Assembly (NCBI RefSeq): GCF_000244875.1
Contig: NC_016791.1
Span: 2,857,001-2,921,000 of the forward strand
DNA length: 64,000 nucleotides
Source: Clostridium sp. BNL1100
GTDB taxonomy: Bacteria; Bacillota; Clostridia; Acetivibrionales; DSM-1351
Reading direction: 5' to 3'
Positions 15,983 through 27,720 of this stretch are shown here, piece by piece; positions within the stretch are counted from its first letter, which is position 1, and the number at the start of each line of letters is the position of its first letter. The notes under the pieces are model-generated. The model was not told the DNA's origin. It saw only the letters and a list, made by a program, of their open reading frames with translations, and searched no databases. The translations under genes and the position numbers were made by a program.

Positions 15983-16624
15983 TTAAGCTTTTTTCTTTTC
16001 ACCGATTTTTGATTCTGTTCCATTCAAAAGTCTCTTAATATTCCCATTATGACGGGCGATTGCCAATATTGACAGTATCGTCGCAAATATAATAAAAATC
16101 GGACTGTTCCCTTTTATGGCAGCCCCTATTGGAAAAGCTACGCATGCTAATATTGATCCCAGTGATACATATCTGGTAATAACTACTATTATAACAAATA
16201 CACCCAGAAGAATCAGGCCAAGTTTCCAATCCATCATCATTACCACTGAAAATGAAGTGAGAATACCCTTTCCGCCTTTAAACTCGAAGTATACCGGCCA
16301 GTTATGCCCTGCTATAGCAGCGATACCGCCAACCATACCTCCTATCCCTGAAATATTACACAAAGTAATTGAATCAGGTATGGAAGTAATAATCAAGTTA
16401 CCAATAATATATGATAAAACTCCTTTAAGAATATCTCCGAATATTACAAGAACCGCTGCGGTTTTTCCAAGTGTCCTCAATGTATTTGTCATTCCGGCAT
16501 TGCCGCTGCCATGCTTACGTATATCAGTTCCGTAAATTCTCCCCACAACAATGGAAGTATTCAAGCTTCCAAGAAGATATCCGATTATCATAACCAATAA
16601 AATCTTTATTGAAAAAAGACCCAT
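15983..16624 (-). CDS. plsY: Glycerol-3-phosphate acyltransferase PlsY
   Basis: This 213-residue integral membrane enzyme transfers the acyl group from acyl-phosphate to glycerol-3-phosphate. PlsY motifs are visible: YLLGSLNTSIVVGRIYG, then GSGNAGMTNTLRTLGK, and GHNWPVYFEFKGGKGILTS. I chose ATG 16624 (MGLFSIK) because GGAGGG ends 5 nt upstream; the longer frame's first ATG overlaps that site. It is followed by gpsA and preceded by der. Confidence 0.96.
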   Translation of the reverse strand: MGLFSIKILLVMIIGYLLGSLNTSIVVGRIYGTDIRKHGSGNAGMTNTLRTLGKTAAVLVIFGDILKGVLSYIIGNLIITSIPDSITLCNISGIGGMVGGIAAIAGHNWPVYFEFKGGKGILTSFSVVMMMDWKLGLILLGVFVIIVVITRYVSLGSILACVAFPIGAAIKGNSPIFIIFATILSILAIARHNGNIKRLLNGTESKIGEKKKA

Positions 16625-16699
16625 CTTTCCCTCCATAAGCCTAATCGGCTAAAAATCATTTAAAGAAATAAATCCCTAATCTCTCTACAATTGCTTAGA

Positions 16700-18025
16700 C
16701 TAATCTTCCTTTTCACGCTGCCTATGGATAAATCTTATGGGAGTTCCTTCAAAGCCGAAATTTTTCCTCAGCTGATTTTCCAAATAACGCTCATAGGAAT
16801 AATGGAACAATTCCAAATCATTAACAAATACAACAAATGACGGTGGCTTTATGCCCGCCTGAGTCATATAGTATATTTTCAGTCTTTTACCCTTATCTGA
16901 AGGAGGCTGAACCATAGCAACTGCTTCGTTTATAAGATCGTTCAACATTCCTGTAGAAATACGGAAGGCTGCCTGATCGGCAACAAATTTGATAAGCTCA
17001 TAAATTTTATTGACCCTTTGTCCGGTTTTAGCAGATATAAAGAGAACCGGTGCATAGGTCATAAATCCCAATTTCTCATGTACTACTTTCCTGTATTCCT
17101 CTAGTGTACCTGTCTGCTTTTCAATTAAATCCCATTTATTAATAACTATAATTGAGGCTTTTCCCTGCTGATGTGCATAACCCGCAATCTTTGTATCCTG
17201 CTCTGTTACACCGTCTTCGGCATCAATCATAATAAGGCATACATCTGCACGTTCAATGGCAGTCCAAGACCTGATTGTACTGTATTTTTCAATGGTTTCG
17301 TTAATTTTACTTCTTTTTCTTATTCCGGCTGTATCAATAAAAGTGTACTTCTGTCCATCCTTTTCCACATGAGTATCGATAGCGTCTCTGGTAGTACCCG
17401 GAATATTACTTACAATAACCCTGTTTTCACCGAGAATTGAATTTATTAATGAAGATTTTCCTGCATTAGGCTTTCCGACAACGGCTACCTTTATAACATC
17501 CTCATCCTCTTCAGCATCCATATCTTCGGGAAAATGCTCAAAAACTGCATCAAGAAGATCACCCATACCAAGGCCATGTACAGATGAAATTATCTGCATA
17601 TCGCCCATACCCAGGTTATAAAATTCATATACATCAGGAGGCGGGTCACCGACCCTGTCAACCTTGTTTACACATAACACAACAGGCTTCTGGGATTTTC
17701 TCAGCATGGTTGCAACTTCCTTGTCGGTAGCTGTCATACCATCCTTTGCATCAACCATAAAAATAATAACGTCTGCCGTTTCAATGGCAATTTCAGCCTG
17801 ACGCTTCATTTGCTGCATAATGATATCCTCGGAATAAGGCTCAATTCCTCCCGTATCTATTAATGTAAACTTTGTGTTTCTCCACTCTATCTCAGTGTAT
17901 ATCCTATCTCTTGTTACACCAGGAGTATCTTCAACAATAGAAATTCTGCTGCCTGCCAGATAATTAAAAAAAGTAGACTTACCAACATTCGGTCTGCCAA
18001 CAACTGCTACAACAGGTTTACCCAA
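16700..18025 (-). CDS. der: Ribosome-assembly GTPase Der (EngA)
   Basis: This 441-residue protein has two tandem GTPase domains and a C-terminal KH-like domain and acts in 50S subunit maturation. The first P-loop is [14 protein letters not shown] and the second [14 protein letters not shown]. Two DTxG motifs ([18 protein letters not shown]) and two NKxD motifs ([18 protein letters not shown]) complete both domains. The start is a TTG with GGAGGTG 5 nt upstream. Head of the der-plsY-gpsA group. Confidence 0.97.
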   Translation of the reverse strand: MGKPVVAVVGRPNVGKSTFFNYLAGSRISIVEDTPGVTRDRIYTEIEWRNTKFTLIDTGGIEPYSEDIIMQQMKRQAEIAIETADVIIFMVDAKDGMTATDKEVATMLRKSQKPVVLCVNKVDRVGDPPPDVYEFYNLGMGDMQIISSVHGLGMGDLLDAVFEHFPEDMDAEEDEDVIKVAVVGKPNAGKSSLINSILGENRVIVSNIPGTTRDAIDTHVEKDGQKYTFIDTAGIRKRSKINETIEKYSTIRSWTAIERADVCLIMIDAEDGVTEQDTKIAGYAHQQGKASIIVINKWDLIEKQTGTLEEYRKVVHEKLGFMTYAPVLFISAKTGQRVNKIYELIKFVADQAAFRISTGMLNDLINEAVAMVQPPSDKGKRLKIYYMTQAGIKPPSFVVFVNDLELFHYSYERYLENQLRKNFGFEGTPIRFIHRQREKED

Positions 18026-18081
18026 ATACTACACCTCCACGTAAAATTAACAACTAACTTTATTATATTTATATAAAATAT

Positions 18082-19398
18082 CTAATTTCCAATCAATGCA
18101 TTTACAAAATCACTACCCGAGCTATCCACTATTCGGATGGGGATGTCAAGCTCAACTTCAATACGTTCAACAGTATAATCGTCGAGGAAGACATGTTCTC
18201 CGGCTCGCAGCATATTCCTGCTTATTAACAATTCCTGCCCTAGATCACGGCCTTTCAGCTGCTTTACAATATCCTGCCCCGTAAGCAATCCCGTAACAGT
18301 TACATAAGGGCCAAAAAAATCATTTTCTATATCATAAACATTGACTTCCAAACCACTATATACATTTTTTATTTCATCTACCAATTGTAATATATTTTTA
18401 TATACAAGTCTACCTGTTACCAGACTTACCTTTCGTTGGGTAGACATTATATGCTTTTTCTTATTTTTAAGGGCTTCCTTCACTTCTTGCCTGAGCAATG
18501 CCACCATTCCAACACCGTTTTCAATCTGCGGAAAGCCCTCATATTCCTTGTATTTTGGAATATCTATACCTGCATTAATATAAAACTCGTCGGACAGATA
18601 TATAACTCTGGAGCCTCTCTCTTGCAATAGTTTATTCTGCCATTTATGTACCTGATTTATAACATTCGCACTGCTTTCCATATCAAATGGCTTTAATTCA
18701 AACAGGTTTTCCCTATGTCTGCTTATACCCACCGGTACAATTGAAACACTGTTTATAGAAGGATAAAGCTGACACAAATCATCAATAGTTTTATCCAATT
18801 CGTGGTGGTCATTGATATCCCTACATAAAACAATCTGACAGTTAACTTCAATACCGTTATCTGTTAACATTCTTATTTTATCCATAACATCACCGGCAAA
18901 CCTGTTTCCAAGCATGAATTTTCTTAAATCAGGGTTAGTCGTATGAACAGAAACATTTATAGGTGACATTCTATAATGAATAATTCTCTCAAGTTCTTCA
19001 TTTTTTATATTAGTTAGTGTAACATAATTTCCGGTAAGGAAAGAAAGTCTTGAATCATCGTCTTTAAAGTATACTGTTTCTCTCATTCCCTTGGGAAGCT
19101 GGTCAATAAAACAGAAAATACACTTGTTGGTGCAGCTCTTAGCTCCATCAATAAGTGAATCCTCAAATTCCAGGCCTAAATCTTCAATTTCATCCTTTTC
19201 GACTTCTATCTCCCATATCTCACCGTCAGGTTTTTCAATCTCCAACAGCAATTCCTCAGAAGCCTGATAATACCTATAATCAAAGATATCCTTTATATTC
19301 TGCTTGTTTATGGACAACAGGAAATCTCCTGCCTCAACCCCGGCTTCTTCTGCTATGCTCTCGGACTGAACCATACATATTTTAATTTTGTTGTGCAA
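18082..19398 (-). CDS. DUF512-family radical SAM protein with PDZ-like N-terminus
   Basis: This 438-residue protein begins with a PDZ-like segment (about 9-60, AEEAGVEAGDFLLSINKQNI). A radical SAM core follows with the iron-sulphur motif CTNKCIFCFIDQLPKGMR, then the DUF512 C-terminal region (about 200-420). It is widespread next to der in clostridia, and its substrate is unknown. The TTG start is the best available, with AGGATGG upstream. The function beyond binding SAM and a 4Fe-4S cluster is not known. Confidence 0.9.
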   Translation of the reverse strand: MHNKIKICMVQSESIAEEAGVEAGDFLLSINKQNIKDIFDYRYYQASEELLLEIEKPDGEIWEIEVEKDEIEDLGLEFEDSLIDGAKSCTNKCIFCFIDQLPKGMRETVYFKDDDSRLSFLTGNYVTLTNIKNEELERIIHYRMSPINVSVHTTNPDLRKFMLGNRFAGDVMDKIRMLTDNGIEVNCQIVLCRDINDHHELDKTIDDLCQLYPSINSVSIVPVGISRHRENLFELKPFDMESSANVINQVHKWQNKLLQERGSRVIYLSDEFYINAGIDIPKYKEYEGFPQIENGVGMVALLRQEVKEALKNKKKHIMSTQRKVSLVTGRLVYKNILQLVDEIKNVYSGLEVNVYDIENDFFGPYVTVTGLLTGQDIVKQLKGRDLGQELLISRNMLRAGEHVFLDDYTVERIEVELDIPIRIVDSSGSDFVNALIGN

Positions 19399-19504
19399 GC
19401 TATAACACCATCCTACTAATTTTTCATAAACAAGCGAATATTTTTCGCTCTATACTATCATTTGCATCTGCTAAAAAAATAATCAATAATTTTTTGTAAA
19501 AATC

Positions 19505-19534
19505 AAAAAGCAGCAAGATATCATCCTGCTGCTT
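19505..19534 (-). terminator. Terminator of the yceD-rpmF transcript
   Basis: AGCAGCAAGAT/TCCTGCTGCT-type stem with a T-run on the minus strand, just beyond the rpmF stop. Confidence 0.8.
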
Positions 19535-19547
19535 TAATGACATATTA

Positions 19548-19730
19548 TTATTTAGCTTCTACTTTAACTACCTGTTTGCCATCATAATATCCACATTCAC
19601 CACATACCCTGTGAGGCAGCTTGAAAACATGACACTGTGGGCAGCTTACTAGAGTTGGTGATGCCAGCTTCCACTGGGATCTTCTCTTACCTGTTCTTGC
19701 CTTGGACCATCTACGCTTTGGATTTGCCAT
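19548..19730 (-). CDS. rpmF: Ribosomal protein bL32
   Basis: This 60-residue protein begins MANPKRRWSKARTGKRRSQW and has the zinc-ribbon pairs CPQC and CGECGYY, typical of C+ type L32. The ATG at 19730 has GGGAGGTG about 9 nt upstream; the longer frame lacks such a site. It follows yceD by 43 bp, a pairing conserved across bacteria. Confidence 0.97.
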   Translation of the reverse strand: MANPKRRWSKARTGKRRSQWKLASPTLVSCPQCHVFKLPHRVCGECGYYDGKQVVKVEAK

Positions 19731-19773
19731 CAATAACACCTCCCTACTATAATGCAACCATCAAAGTAGAAAC

Positions 19774-20271
19774 CTACTTGAAATAATCTTTAAGTATTTC
19801 CATCCTTGGGTCTACTATCTCTCGCTCATCACACTTGCAACTTTTAATATTTAAATTGGTTCCACAAGTCCTGCATAACCCTTTGCAGTCTTCACTGCAT
19901 ACAATTTTCATGGGCATTGCAAGAATAATGTTGTCCATAAGTGGCTTATCAATGTCAACAACATTACCTTCAAATGTATATGCATCAACATCATCGGATT
20001 TTGAAACCTCGACAAAGCTTTCTTCGACCTCAATATCTTCAGTCATGTCTAAATGCTTCAGACACCTGAGGCAGTTTGCACTAAACTCATAATGAAGCTC
20101 ACCACTTAACTTTAACAGGCCACCTAAATTAACTATGCGCCCTGTAAACTTAAAAGAAGGTTTAAACTCTACTGAAGTATCATACTCCCGTATTTCAGGC
20201 AGATCATCAACAAAATTGATATCTATCCCTGCTCCTTCAGTTTTAATAATATCAGACACATTTACTCTCAT
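19774..20271 (-). CDS. yceD: YceD/DUF177 protein, partner of L32
   Basis: This 165-residue protein of the YceD family (DUF177, PF02620) has the conserved core CLRCLKHLDMTEDIEVEESF and the terminal zinc-like cluster CSEDCKGLCRTCGTNLN...CKCDE. YceD-like proteins are linked to 23S rRNA accumulation and are almost always next to rpmF. ATG 20271 is preferred because AAGAGG ends 6 nt before it; the frame can be extended eight codons to a TTG. Confidence 0.9.
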   Translation of the reverse strand: MRVNVSDIIKTEGAGIDINFVDDLPEIREYDTSVEFKPSFKFTGRIVNLGGLLKLSGELHYEFSANCLRCLKHLDMTEDIEVEESFVEVSKSDDVDAYTFEGNVVDIDKPLMDNIILAMPMKIVCSEDCKGLCRTCGTNLNIKSCKCDEREIVDPRMEILKDYFK

Positions 20272-20408
20272 AAGTAACCTCTTAAAAACCGACAACTGAT
20301 ATTATACTAACTAATGCAGCTTTTGTCAATAATTCAATTTCGGTAAAATTATATTATTAATTACATCACTATTGTTGCCCTGTTTTGACATATATATTAT
20401 ATCGAAAA

Positions 20409-21602
20409 TTACTTTATAAATCTCACTGTTTCTTTTGCAATTGCAAGCTCTTCATTAGTTGGAATTACTAGAGTTCTTACAGTAGCACCTGCAGTAGAAA
20501 TATCAATTTCCTGTCCTCTGAGCTTGTTTTTTTCTTCATCTATTTTAATACCGAAGAAATCCATATCGCTGACAATCATATTTCTTACTACGGAATTATT
20601 TTCACCTACACCAGCTGTAAATATGATTGCATCAACACCGTTCATAACTGCAATATATTCTCCGATGAATTTCTTAACACCATAACTGAAAATTTGAATT
20701 GCAAGCTCGGCTCTGCTGTTTCCTGAATCAGCTGCAGCATGTAAATCTCTGAAGTCACTGCTTACACCTGATATACCCAGAACACCTGACTTTTTATTTA
20801 AGAGATTGCTTACACCCTTAACATCCAGGTTTTCCTTTTCCATAAGGAATGTAACTACTTCAGGGTCAATTGTACCGCTTCTTGTACCCATTGCAAGTCC
20901 CTGCAGAGGTGTAAAGCCCATTGATGTATCAACTGACTTACCCTTGTTTACTGCACAAATACTTGAACCGTTTCCAAGATGACATGTAATTAACTTTAAT
21001 TCGCTTAATGGCTTATCAAGCATTTCAGCAGCTCTTTCTGCAACATACTTGTGTGATGTTCCATGGAAACCGTATTTCCTTATACCATATTTTTCATAGA
21101 GTTCATATGGCAATGCATAAAGGTATGCATAATCAGGCATGGAGCTGTGGAAAGTAGTATCAAATACAGCTACCATCGGTATATTCGGCATAATCTGCTG
21201 ACAAGCCTCTATACCTATTATATTCGGAGGATTGTGAAGGGGAGCTATGTCTATACACTCTCTTACCGCTGCCATAACCTTTTCATCTATAACTACTGAA
21301 CTGTTGAATTTTTCTCCGCCGTGTACTATTCTGTGTCCTACCGCTGATATTTCGGACATGTTTTTTATAACGCCGATCTTATTGTCTGTAAGTGCACTAA
21401 TAACTGCCTCTATCGCATCTTTGTGGTTCTTTAATTCCTTGTTTAAAACAACCGCCTCTTCAGAACCCCTTGTTTGCTTTATAAAGGAATTGTCAATCCC
21501 TATTCTGTCACATAACCCCTTTGCAAGAACTGTTTCATTTGTCATATCGATTAATTGATATTTTAATGAAGAACTCCCTGCATTGATAACTAATACCTTC
21601 AT
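20409..21602 (-). CDS. ackA: Acetate kinase
   Basis: This 397-residue enzyme makes ATP and acetate from acetyl phosphate, the last energy-yielding step of acetate fermentation. Signatures include [17 protein letters not shown] at the N-terminus, [20 protein letters not shown], and [20 protein letters not shown] with the phosphate-binding loop. [13 protein letters not shown] lies near the C-terminus. It lies 45 bp downstream of pta, forming the usual pta-ackA operon. Confidence 0.98.
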   Translation of the reverse strand: MKVLVINAGSSSLKYQLIDMTNETVLAKGLCDRIGIDNSFIKQTRGSEEAVVLNKELKNHKDAIEAVISALTDNKIGVIKNMSEISAVGHRIVHGGEKFNSSVVIDEKVMAAVRECIDIAPLHNPPNIIGIEACQQIMPNIPMVAVFDTTFHSSMPDYAYLYALPYELYEKYGIRKYGFHGTSHKYVAERAAEMLDKPLSELKLITCHLGNGSSICAVNKGKSVDTSMGFTPLQGLAMGTRSGTIDPEVVTFLMEKENLDVKGVSNLLNKKSGVLGISGVSSDFRDLHAAADSGNSRAELAIQIFSYGVKKFIGEYIAVMNGVDAIIFTAGVGENNSVVRNMIVSDMDFFGIKIDEEKNKLRGQEIDISTAGATVRTLVIPTNEELAIAKETVRFIK

Positions 21603-21647
21603 CGTTAGTTCATCTCCCCTAATAATAGTTAAACGTATTTTTTTATA

Positions 21648-23017
<1,370 letters not shown>

Positions 23018-24619
23018 ATGAAAAAAAAGCTACTATTATATTCCACATCGTTCTTTTGCGGAATGTCTGTAATGGCAGTAGAACTAAGTGTTTCCAAGCT
23101 TCTTGCACCCTATTTCGGGACTTCCCAGATTATATGGACAGTTATTATCGGATTGATTATGATATCCCTGAGTGTAGGAAACGTTTTGGGCGGAAGGTCT
23201 GCCGACAAGCATAATAGCATGAACAGGCTTTATCTTATTATATGGGCAGCCGCTATATGGATTGCCATAATTCCTTTTGTAGGCAAATATATCGTTGTAG
23301 GTATAATTGGCCTGCTTTTTATGTTTCTTCCTCAGAACCTGCTTATTACAGGTTCGGCAATCTCCTGTCTGGTTCTGTTCTCTGTTCCTTTAATTGGACT
23401 TGGAATGGTTTCTCCTTATCTGGTGAAGCTGGGTGTTACCGATATTGAAAATACAGGTAAAACTACCGGGAAGATATACGCCATGAATACTATAGGAAGT
23501 ATTATCGGGACGTTTTTACCTACTTTTGTTACAATACCTACTGTGGGTACAAGCAAAACCTTTCTTATTTTTGCACTTGTTTTAAACGTTATCTGCCTTG
23601 CATATTTTATTATGAATAAAGTTAAAAGTGTTAAGACTTCTTTGACATTTATAATAATTTTCGCTTTGCTCTTTATGCCTCTCTCTAATTCATATGCTTT
23701 CTGGAGGGATTGTGTTGTTGAAGACGAATCTGTGTACAATTATTTACAGGTAACGGAAGACAAGGACTCCGTATACCTTTCAACTAATGTAGCTTTTGGT
23801 GTTCAGTCGGTATACAAAAAGGACAACAAGCTGTCAGGTATGTACTATGATTTTGCACTGGCAGCTCCGCAATTCATAAAGGATTTTAGAAGCGATGACA
23901 AAACGGACCTTTTGGTACTTGGAAATGGTACCGGTACTTATGCAAAACAATCAAGAATATATTATCCGAATATTAAGACAGATGCCGTTGAGATTGACCC
24001 TAAGATTGTTGATTTATCCAAAAAGTATTTTGACTTGAAGGATGATGAAGCAACCATTTATGAGACTGACGGCAGAACCTTTCTTTCTGATGAAAATTGC
24101 GGTATGTACGACGTAATAATGATTGATGCGTATCATGACATAACAATCCCGTTCCACATGGCCACAAAGGAGTTTTTTTCAAAAGTTTCTGAGCATTTGA
24201 AGCCCGGAGGTGTAATTATTCTCAACATTAACATGAAGGCAAAAGGTGATAATCCTATAAACCAGTATTTAAGCCAGACTGTCAAGAGTGTTTTTGAAAA
24301 GGTTTATACTTGTGAATTGAAAACAAGTACAAATGAATTGCTGTTTGCATCCAATGATACAAATATGGTGAATAATTTATTTGACAATATTGGCAATATG
24401 AATACCTCCAACCCATTAAAGGACGTTTTCCAGTTTGTAATTGAAAATCTGGAGGAGGTTACTGATTCCAGTCATATATTTACTGATGAAGTGGCACCTG
24501 TGGATATATTAGGACAGAAGCTTCTAAATTCCATGGTTCAGGACGAAACTTCTGATTTGAAGGAAATGATTAATTTTAAAGAAAAGGGATTCAAAGGTTT
24601 GCTTGACATGCTTAGATAG
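23018..24619 (+). CDS. Membrane-fused spermidine-synthase-like protein
   Basis: This 533-residue protein has eight or so membrane segments in its first 230 residues (MFS-like spermidine-synthase membrane domain). A Rossmann methyltransferase/SpeE-like domain follows (about 240-440), with the nucleotide loop VLGNGTGTYAKQSR, the acidic DAVEIDPKIVDLSKKYF and DVIMIDAYHDITIPFH. Such fusions are common in clostridia and are related to polyamine aminopropyltransferases, but the substrate is not established. GAAAGG precedes the ATG and a strong terminator follows. Confidence 0.85.
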   Translation: MKKKLLLYSTSFFCGMSVMAVELSVSKLLAPYFGTSQIIWTVIIGLIMISLSVGNVLGGRSADKHNSMNRLYLIIWAAAIWIAIIPFVGKYIVVGIIGLLFMFLPQNLLITGSAISCLVLFSVPLIGLGMVSPYLVKLGVTDIENTGKTTGKIYAMNTIGSIIGTFLPTFVTIPTVGTSKTFLIFALVLNVICLAYFIMNKVKSVKTSLTFIIIFALLFMPLSNSYAFWRDCVVEDESVYNYLQVTEDKDSVYLSTNVAFGVQSVYKKDNKLSGMYYDFALAAPQFIKDFRSDDKTDLLVLGNGTGTYAKQSRIYYPNIKTDAVEIDPKIVDLSKKYFDLKDDEATIYETDGRTFLSDENCGMYDVIMIDAYHDITIPFHMATKEFFSKVSEHLKPGGVIILNINMKAKGDNPINQYLSQTVKSVFEKVYTCELKTSTNELLFASNDTNMVNNLFDNIGNMNTSNPLKDVFQFVIENLEEVTDSSHIFTDEVAPVDILGQKLLNSMVQDETSDLKEMINFKEKGFKGLLDMLR

Positions 24620-24675
24620 ATAATTCACCTTGACACACATTTATTTAAAATAATATAATATTATAGCGGAAGATT

Positions 24676-24709
24676 ACCTTTCGTCCTACATATGGACGAA
24701 AGGTTTTTT
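24676..24709 (+). terminator. Terminator before gltX
   Basis: CCTTTCGTCC/GGACGAAAGG stem with a 7-nt loop and six T residues. Confidence 0.93.
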
Positions 24710-24758
24710 AATATGTTTTCTCAAAATTATATAAATTTCAGTTGAAAGGAGATTTTTT

Positions 24759-26228
24759 ATGCAAAATGTAAGAACCAGATTTGCACCTAGTCCTACAGGC
24801 TATATGCATATAGGAAATTTGAGGACTGCACTTTATGAATATCTTATTGCAAGAAAATACAATGGTAAATTCATTTTAAGAATAGAAGATACCGATCAGG
24901 AACGTTTTGTCGAAGGAGCTGTAGACGTTATATACAAAACCCTCAAGCTTGCCGGAATAAACCACGATGAAGGCCCGGATGTTGGCGGTAATTATGGCCC
25001 TTATGTTCAAAGCGAAAGAAGAGGCATGTACCTTGATTATGCTAAAAAGCTTGTTGAACTTGGCGGTGCATACTATTGCTTCTGTACAAAGGAAAGGCTT
25101 GCAGAATTAAAGGAAAAACAGGATGCCGAAGGTCATGGTCACAGATATGACCGCTGCTGCCTGACGCTTTCCAAAGAAGAGATTGAAGAAAATCTTAGAA
25201 ACAACGTACCTTATGTTATAAGACAAAAAATGCCGGATACAGGTACTACAAGCTTTGAAGATGCGGTTTACGGCACAATTACCGTTGACAACAGCGAACT
25301 TGATGATCAGATTCTTATTAAAACTGACGGACTTCCTACCTACAACTTTGCAAATGTAATTGATGACCATCAGATGGAAATTTCACATGTTGTCAGGGGT
25401 AACGAATACCTTTCTTCTACTCCTAAATATAACCTTCTGTATGAAGCTTTTGGATGGGACATTCCAACTTACGTGCATGTTCCTCTTATTCTCAAGGCTT
25501 CCGGACAGAAGCTCAGTAAAAGGGCAGGAGACCCCTCATTTGAAGATTTGGTTTCAATGGGCTATCTGGTTGAAGCTATTGTAAACTATGTTGTATTGCT
25601 GGGTTGGAGTCCAAGTACAAACCAGGAGATTTACTCTTTAAAGGAACTTGAAGAAGTTTTTGAAATTTCAGGTATCAGTAAAGCTCCTGCAATTTTTGAT
25701 ATTAACAAGCTGACATGGATGAATGGTGAGTATATCAGAAAAATGCCTGTAGAACAATTCCACAAGCTTGCTCTTCCCTTTTATGAGATAGCAATAACCA
25801 ATAAAAATATTGACACACTGAAGCTCAGCAAACTCCTTCAAATAAGAACAGAGGTTTTAACAACTATTCCGGAAACCATTGATTTTCTTGACCAATTACC
25901 GGATTACGATGTTCAGATGTATGTTCATAAGAAGAGTAAAACAACCCTTGAAAACTCCTTGGAGAATTTAACTGCTGCCTATCCGATTCTGGAAGGTATA
26001 AGCGATTGGAATGCTGACAGTATTCACGAAAAGATTTTTGCACACATAGAAGCTCTTGGAATCAAAAACAGCTTAATGCTTTGGCCTATAAGAACAGCTG
26101 TGTCCGGAAAGGCTGTTACACCGGGCGGAGCTATTGAAATTGCGGATATAATCGGAAAAGAAGAAACACTCAAAAGAATCAGTATTGGTATTGATAAACT
26201 AAAAGCTGCTTTGGGGACCAATGCATAA
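24759..26228 (+). CDS. gltX: Glutamyl-tRNA synthetase
   Basis: This 489-residue class I synthetase charges tRNA-Glu, and possibly tRNA-Gln in a genome using the GatCAB route. The HIGH-like motif is in [20 protein letters not shown] and the KMSKS-like loop is [23 protein letters not shown] is another family marker. The C-terminal anticodon-binding helices run from about residue 330. AAAGGAG lies just before the ATG. apgM follows after 27 bp and may be co-transcribed. Confidence 0.97.
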   Translation: MQNVRTRFAPSPTGYMHIGNLRTALYEYLIARKYNGKFILRIEDTDQERFVEGAVDVIYKTLKLAGINHDEGPDVGGNYGPYVQSERRGMYLDYAKKLVELGGAYYCFCTKERLAELKEKQDAEGHGHRYDRCCLTLSKEEIEENLRNNVPYVIRQKMPDTGTTSFEDAVYGTITVDNSELDDQILIKTDGLPTYNFANVIDDHQMEISHVVRGNEYLSSTPKYNLLYEAFGWDIPTYVHVPLILKASGQKLSKRAGDPSFEDLVSMGYLVEAIVNYVVLLGWSPSTNQEIYSLKELEEVFEISGISKAPAIFDINKLTWMNGEYIRKMPVEQFHKLALPFYEIAITNKNIDTLKLSKLLQIRTEVLTTIPETIDFLDQLPDYDVQMYVHKKSKTTLENSLENLTAAYPILEGISDWNADSIHEKIFAHIEALGIKNSLMLWPIRTAVSGKAVTPGGAIEIADIIGKEETLKRISIGIDKLKAALGTNA

Positions 26229-26255
26229 ATAATATTAAGTAAAGGATTTGATAGT

Positions 26256-27467
26256 ATGAAATATGTTGTGATTCTTGGTGACGGTATGGCCGATTATCCC
26301 ATGCCTGAACTTGATAACAAAACCCCTTTGCAATATGCAAAAAAAACGACAATTGATATGCTGGCTTCAAAGGGTACCGTAGGACTTGTTCGTACTGTTC
26401 CTGAAGGTATTGCCCCCGGCAGTGATGCTGCCAACCTGTCTGTAATGGGCTATAACCCAAAAGTATATTATACAGGTCGTTCACCTCTAGAGGCTGTAAG
26501 CATGGGGTTAGAATTATTGCCTACTGATGTTGCCCTTAGATGCAATCTTGTTCATCTTTCAGAAGATGAACCCGAGTATTCGGATAAAACAATGATTGAT
26601 TACAGTTCAGATGAAATTTCAACAGCTGAATCTAAAGTTCTGATAGAGGCTGTAAATGATGCTCTTAAAACCGAGAACATTAATTTTCATCCCGGAATAA
26701 GCTACAGGCATTGCATGGTTTGGAGCAACGGCAGAACAGACCTTGGATGTACTCCTCCCCATGATATTTCCGACAAAAAGATAACAGATTATCTTCCAAA
26801 GGAAGAGTCCGGGCTGTTGCTTGATTTAATGAAGAAGAGTTATGAAATTCTAAAAGACCATCCTGTGAATCAGGCAAGAAAAGCACGTGGACTAAGAACT
26901 GCAAACTCTATATGGCTCTGGGGCGAGGGTAAGAAACCGGCTTTGTCCTCTTTCCAGGAAAAATACCACAAAACCGGAGCAATGATATCTGCGGTGGATT
27001 TACTTAAAGGTATCGGAATCTGTGCGGGACTTGATTCCATTGATGTGGAAGGTGCCACAGGTAATATTGATACAAATTTTATCGGTAAGGCTAATGCTGC
27101 AATTCAGGCCCTTGAAAACGGGAAAGATTTTGTTTACGTACATGTTGAAGCACCTGACGAATGTGGCCACAGACATGAAATCAAAAACAAGGTCAAGGCC
27201 ATAGAGTTGTTGGATTCACAGATTGTAAAACCTATACTTGAAGGTATAAGTAAGTTTGATTACCGTGTATTGGTACTACCCGACCATCCTACTCCTCTCA
27301 GTTTACGTACTCACACCTCCGAACCGGTTCCGTTTATTATTTATGACAGCACCGATGAAATTCAATCACCGGCTAATAGCTACGATGAGTTTGAAGTAAA
27401 AAAATCCGGTGTATTCGTAGAGGATGGTTACAAATTAATGGATTTGTTTATTAAAGGAAGTCTGTAA
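26256..27467 (+). CDS. apgM: Cofactor-independent phosphoglycerate mutase (ApgM type)
   Basis: This 403-residue enzyme interconverts 2- and 3-phosphoglycerate. It is the short archaeal-type (ApgM) member of the alkaline-phosphatase superfamily. The N-terminus MKYVVILGDGMADYPMPELD contributes metal ligands, and the nucleophile Ser is in GIAPGSDAANLSVMGYNP. VHVEAPDECGHRHE and LPDHPTPLSLRTH carry the remaining metal ligands. A hairpin terminator follows. Confidence 0.93.
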   Translation: MKYVVILGDGMADYPMPELDNKTPLQYAKKTTIDMLASKGTVGLVRTVPEGIAPGSDAANLSVMGYNPKVYYTGRSPLEAVSMGLELLPTDVALRCNLVHLSEDEPEYSDKTMIDYSSDEISTAESKVLIEAVNDALKTENINFHPGISYRHCMVWSNGRTDLGCTPPHDISDKKITDYLPKEESGLLLDLMKKSYEILKDHPVNQARKARGLRTANSIWLWGEGKKPALSSFQEKYHKTGAMISAVDLLKGIGICAGLDSIDVEGATGNIDTNFIGKANAAIQALENGKDFVYVHVEAPDECGHRHEIKNKVKAIELLDSQIVKPILEGISKFDYRVLVLPDHPTPLSLRTHTSEPVPFIIYDSTDEIQSPANSYDEFEVKKSGVFVEDGYKLMDLFIKGSL

Positions 27468-27482
27468 TTAAATAACAATAAG

Positions 27483-27504
27483 GGTTTTCGCAAAACCAAT
27501 TTTT
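27483..27504 (+). terminator. Terminator of gltX-apgM
   Basis: GGTTTT/AAAACC stem with a CGC loop, followed by AATTTTT, 15 bp after the apgM stop. Confidence 0.7.
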
Positions 27505-27527
27505 ACCTTTTGAACCTAACACTCAGA

Positions 27528-27654
27528 GTATAAATTGTATCAATGGAAGCTTGGTTAAAGATATTTGCATTTGTTTATCGGTAAAATATCCTAAGATGAG
27601 CCGCTATAAACTCTTGCAAATATCTTGGAAGCAATCATTGATATAATTTTATAC
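27528..27654. repeat. 127-bp long inverted repeat (MITE-like or structured RNA)
   Basis: Nested arms pair across about 127 bp. The outer arms GTATAAATTGTATCAATG and CATTGATATAATTTTATAC differ by one substitution and one indel. The inner arms AGATATTTGCA and TGCAAATATCT are perfect. GTTTAT and ATAAAC form a third pairing near the centre. It lies between the apgM terminator and the 3' end of a split recombinase gene. It could be a MITE, a recombinase-related site or a small RNA; I cannot decide. Confidence 0.6.
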
Positions 27655-27720
27655 GGGAGTACCGATGTTAAAACAGTGAAACTTTTTGTTTTGCGACACT
27701 TCCTTATTTTTTTATACTTA

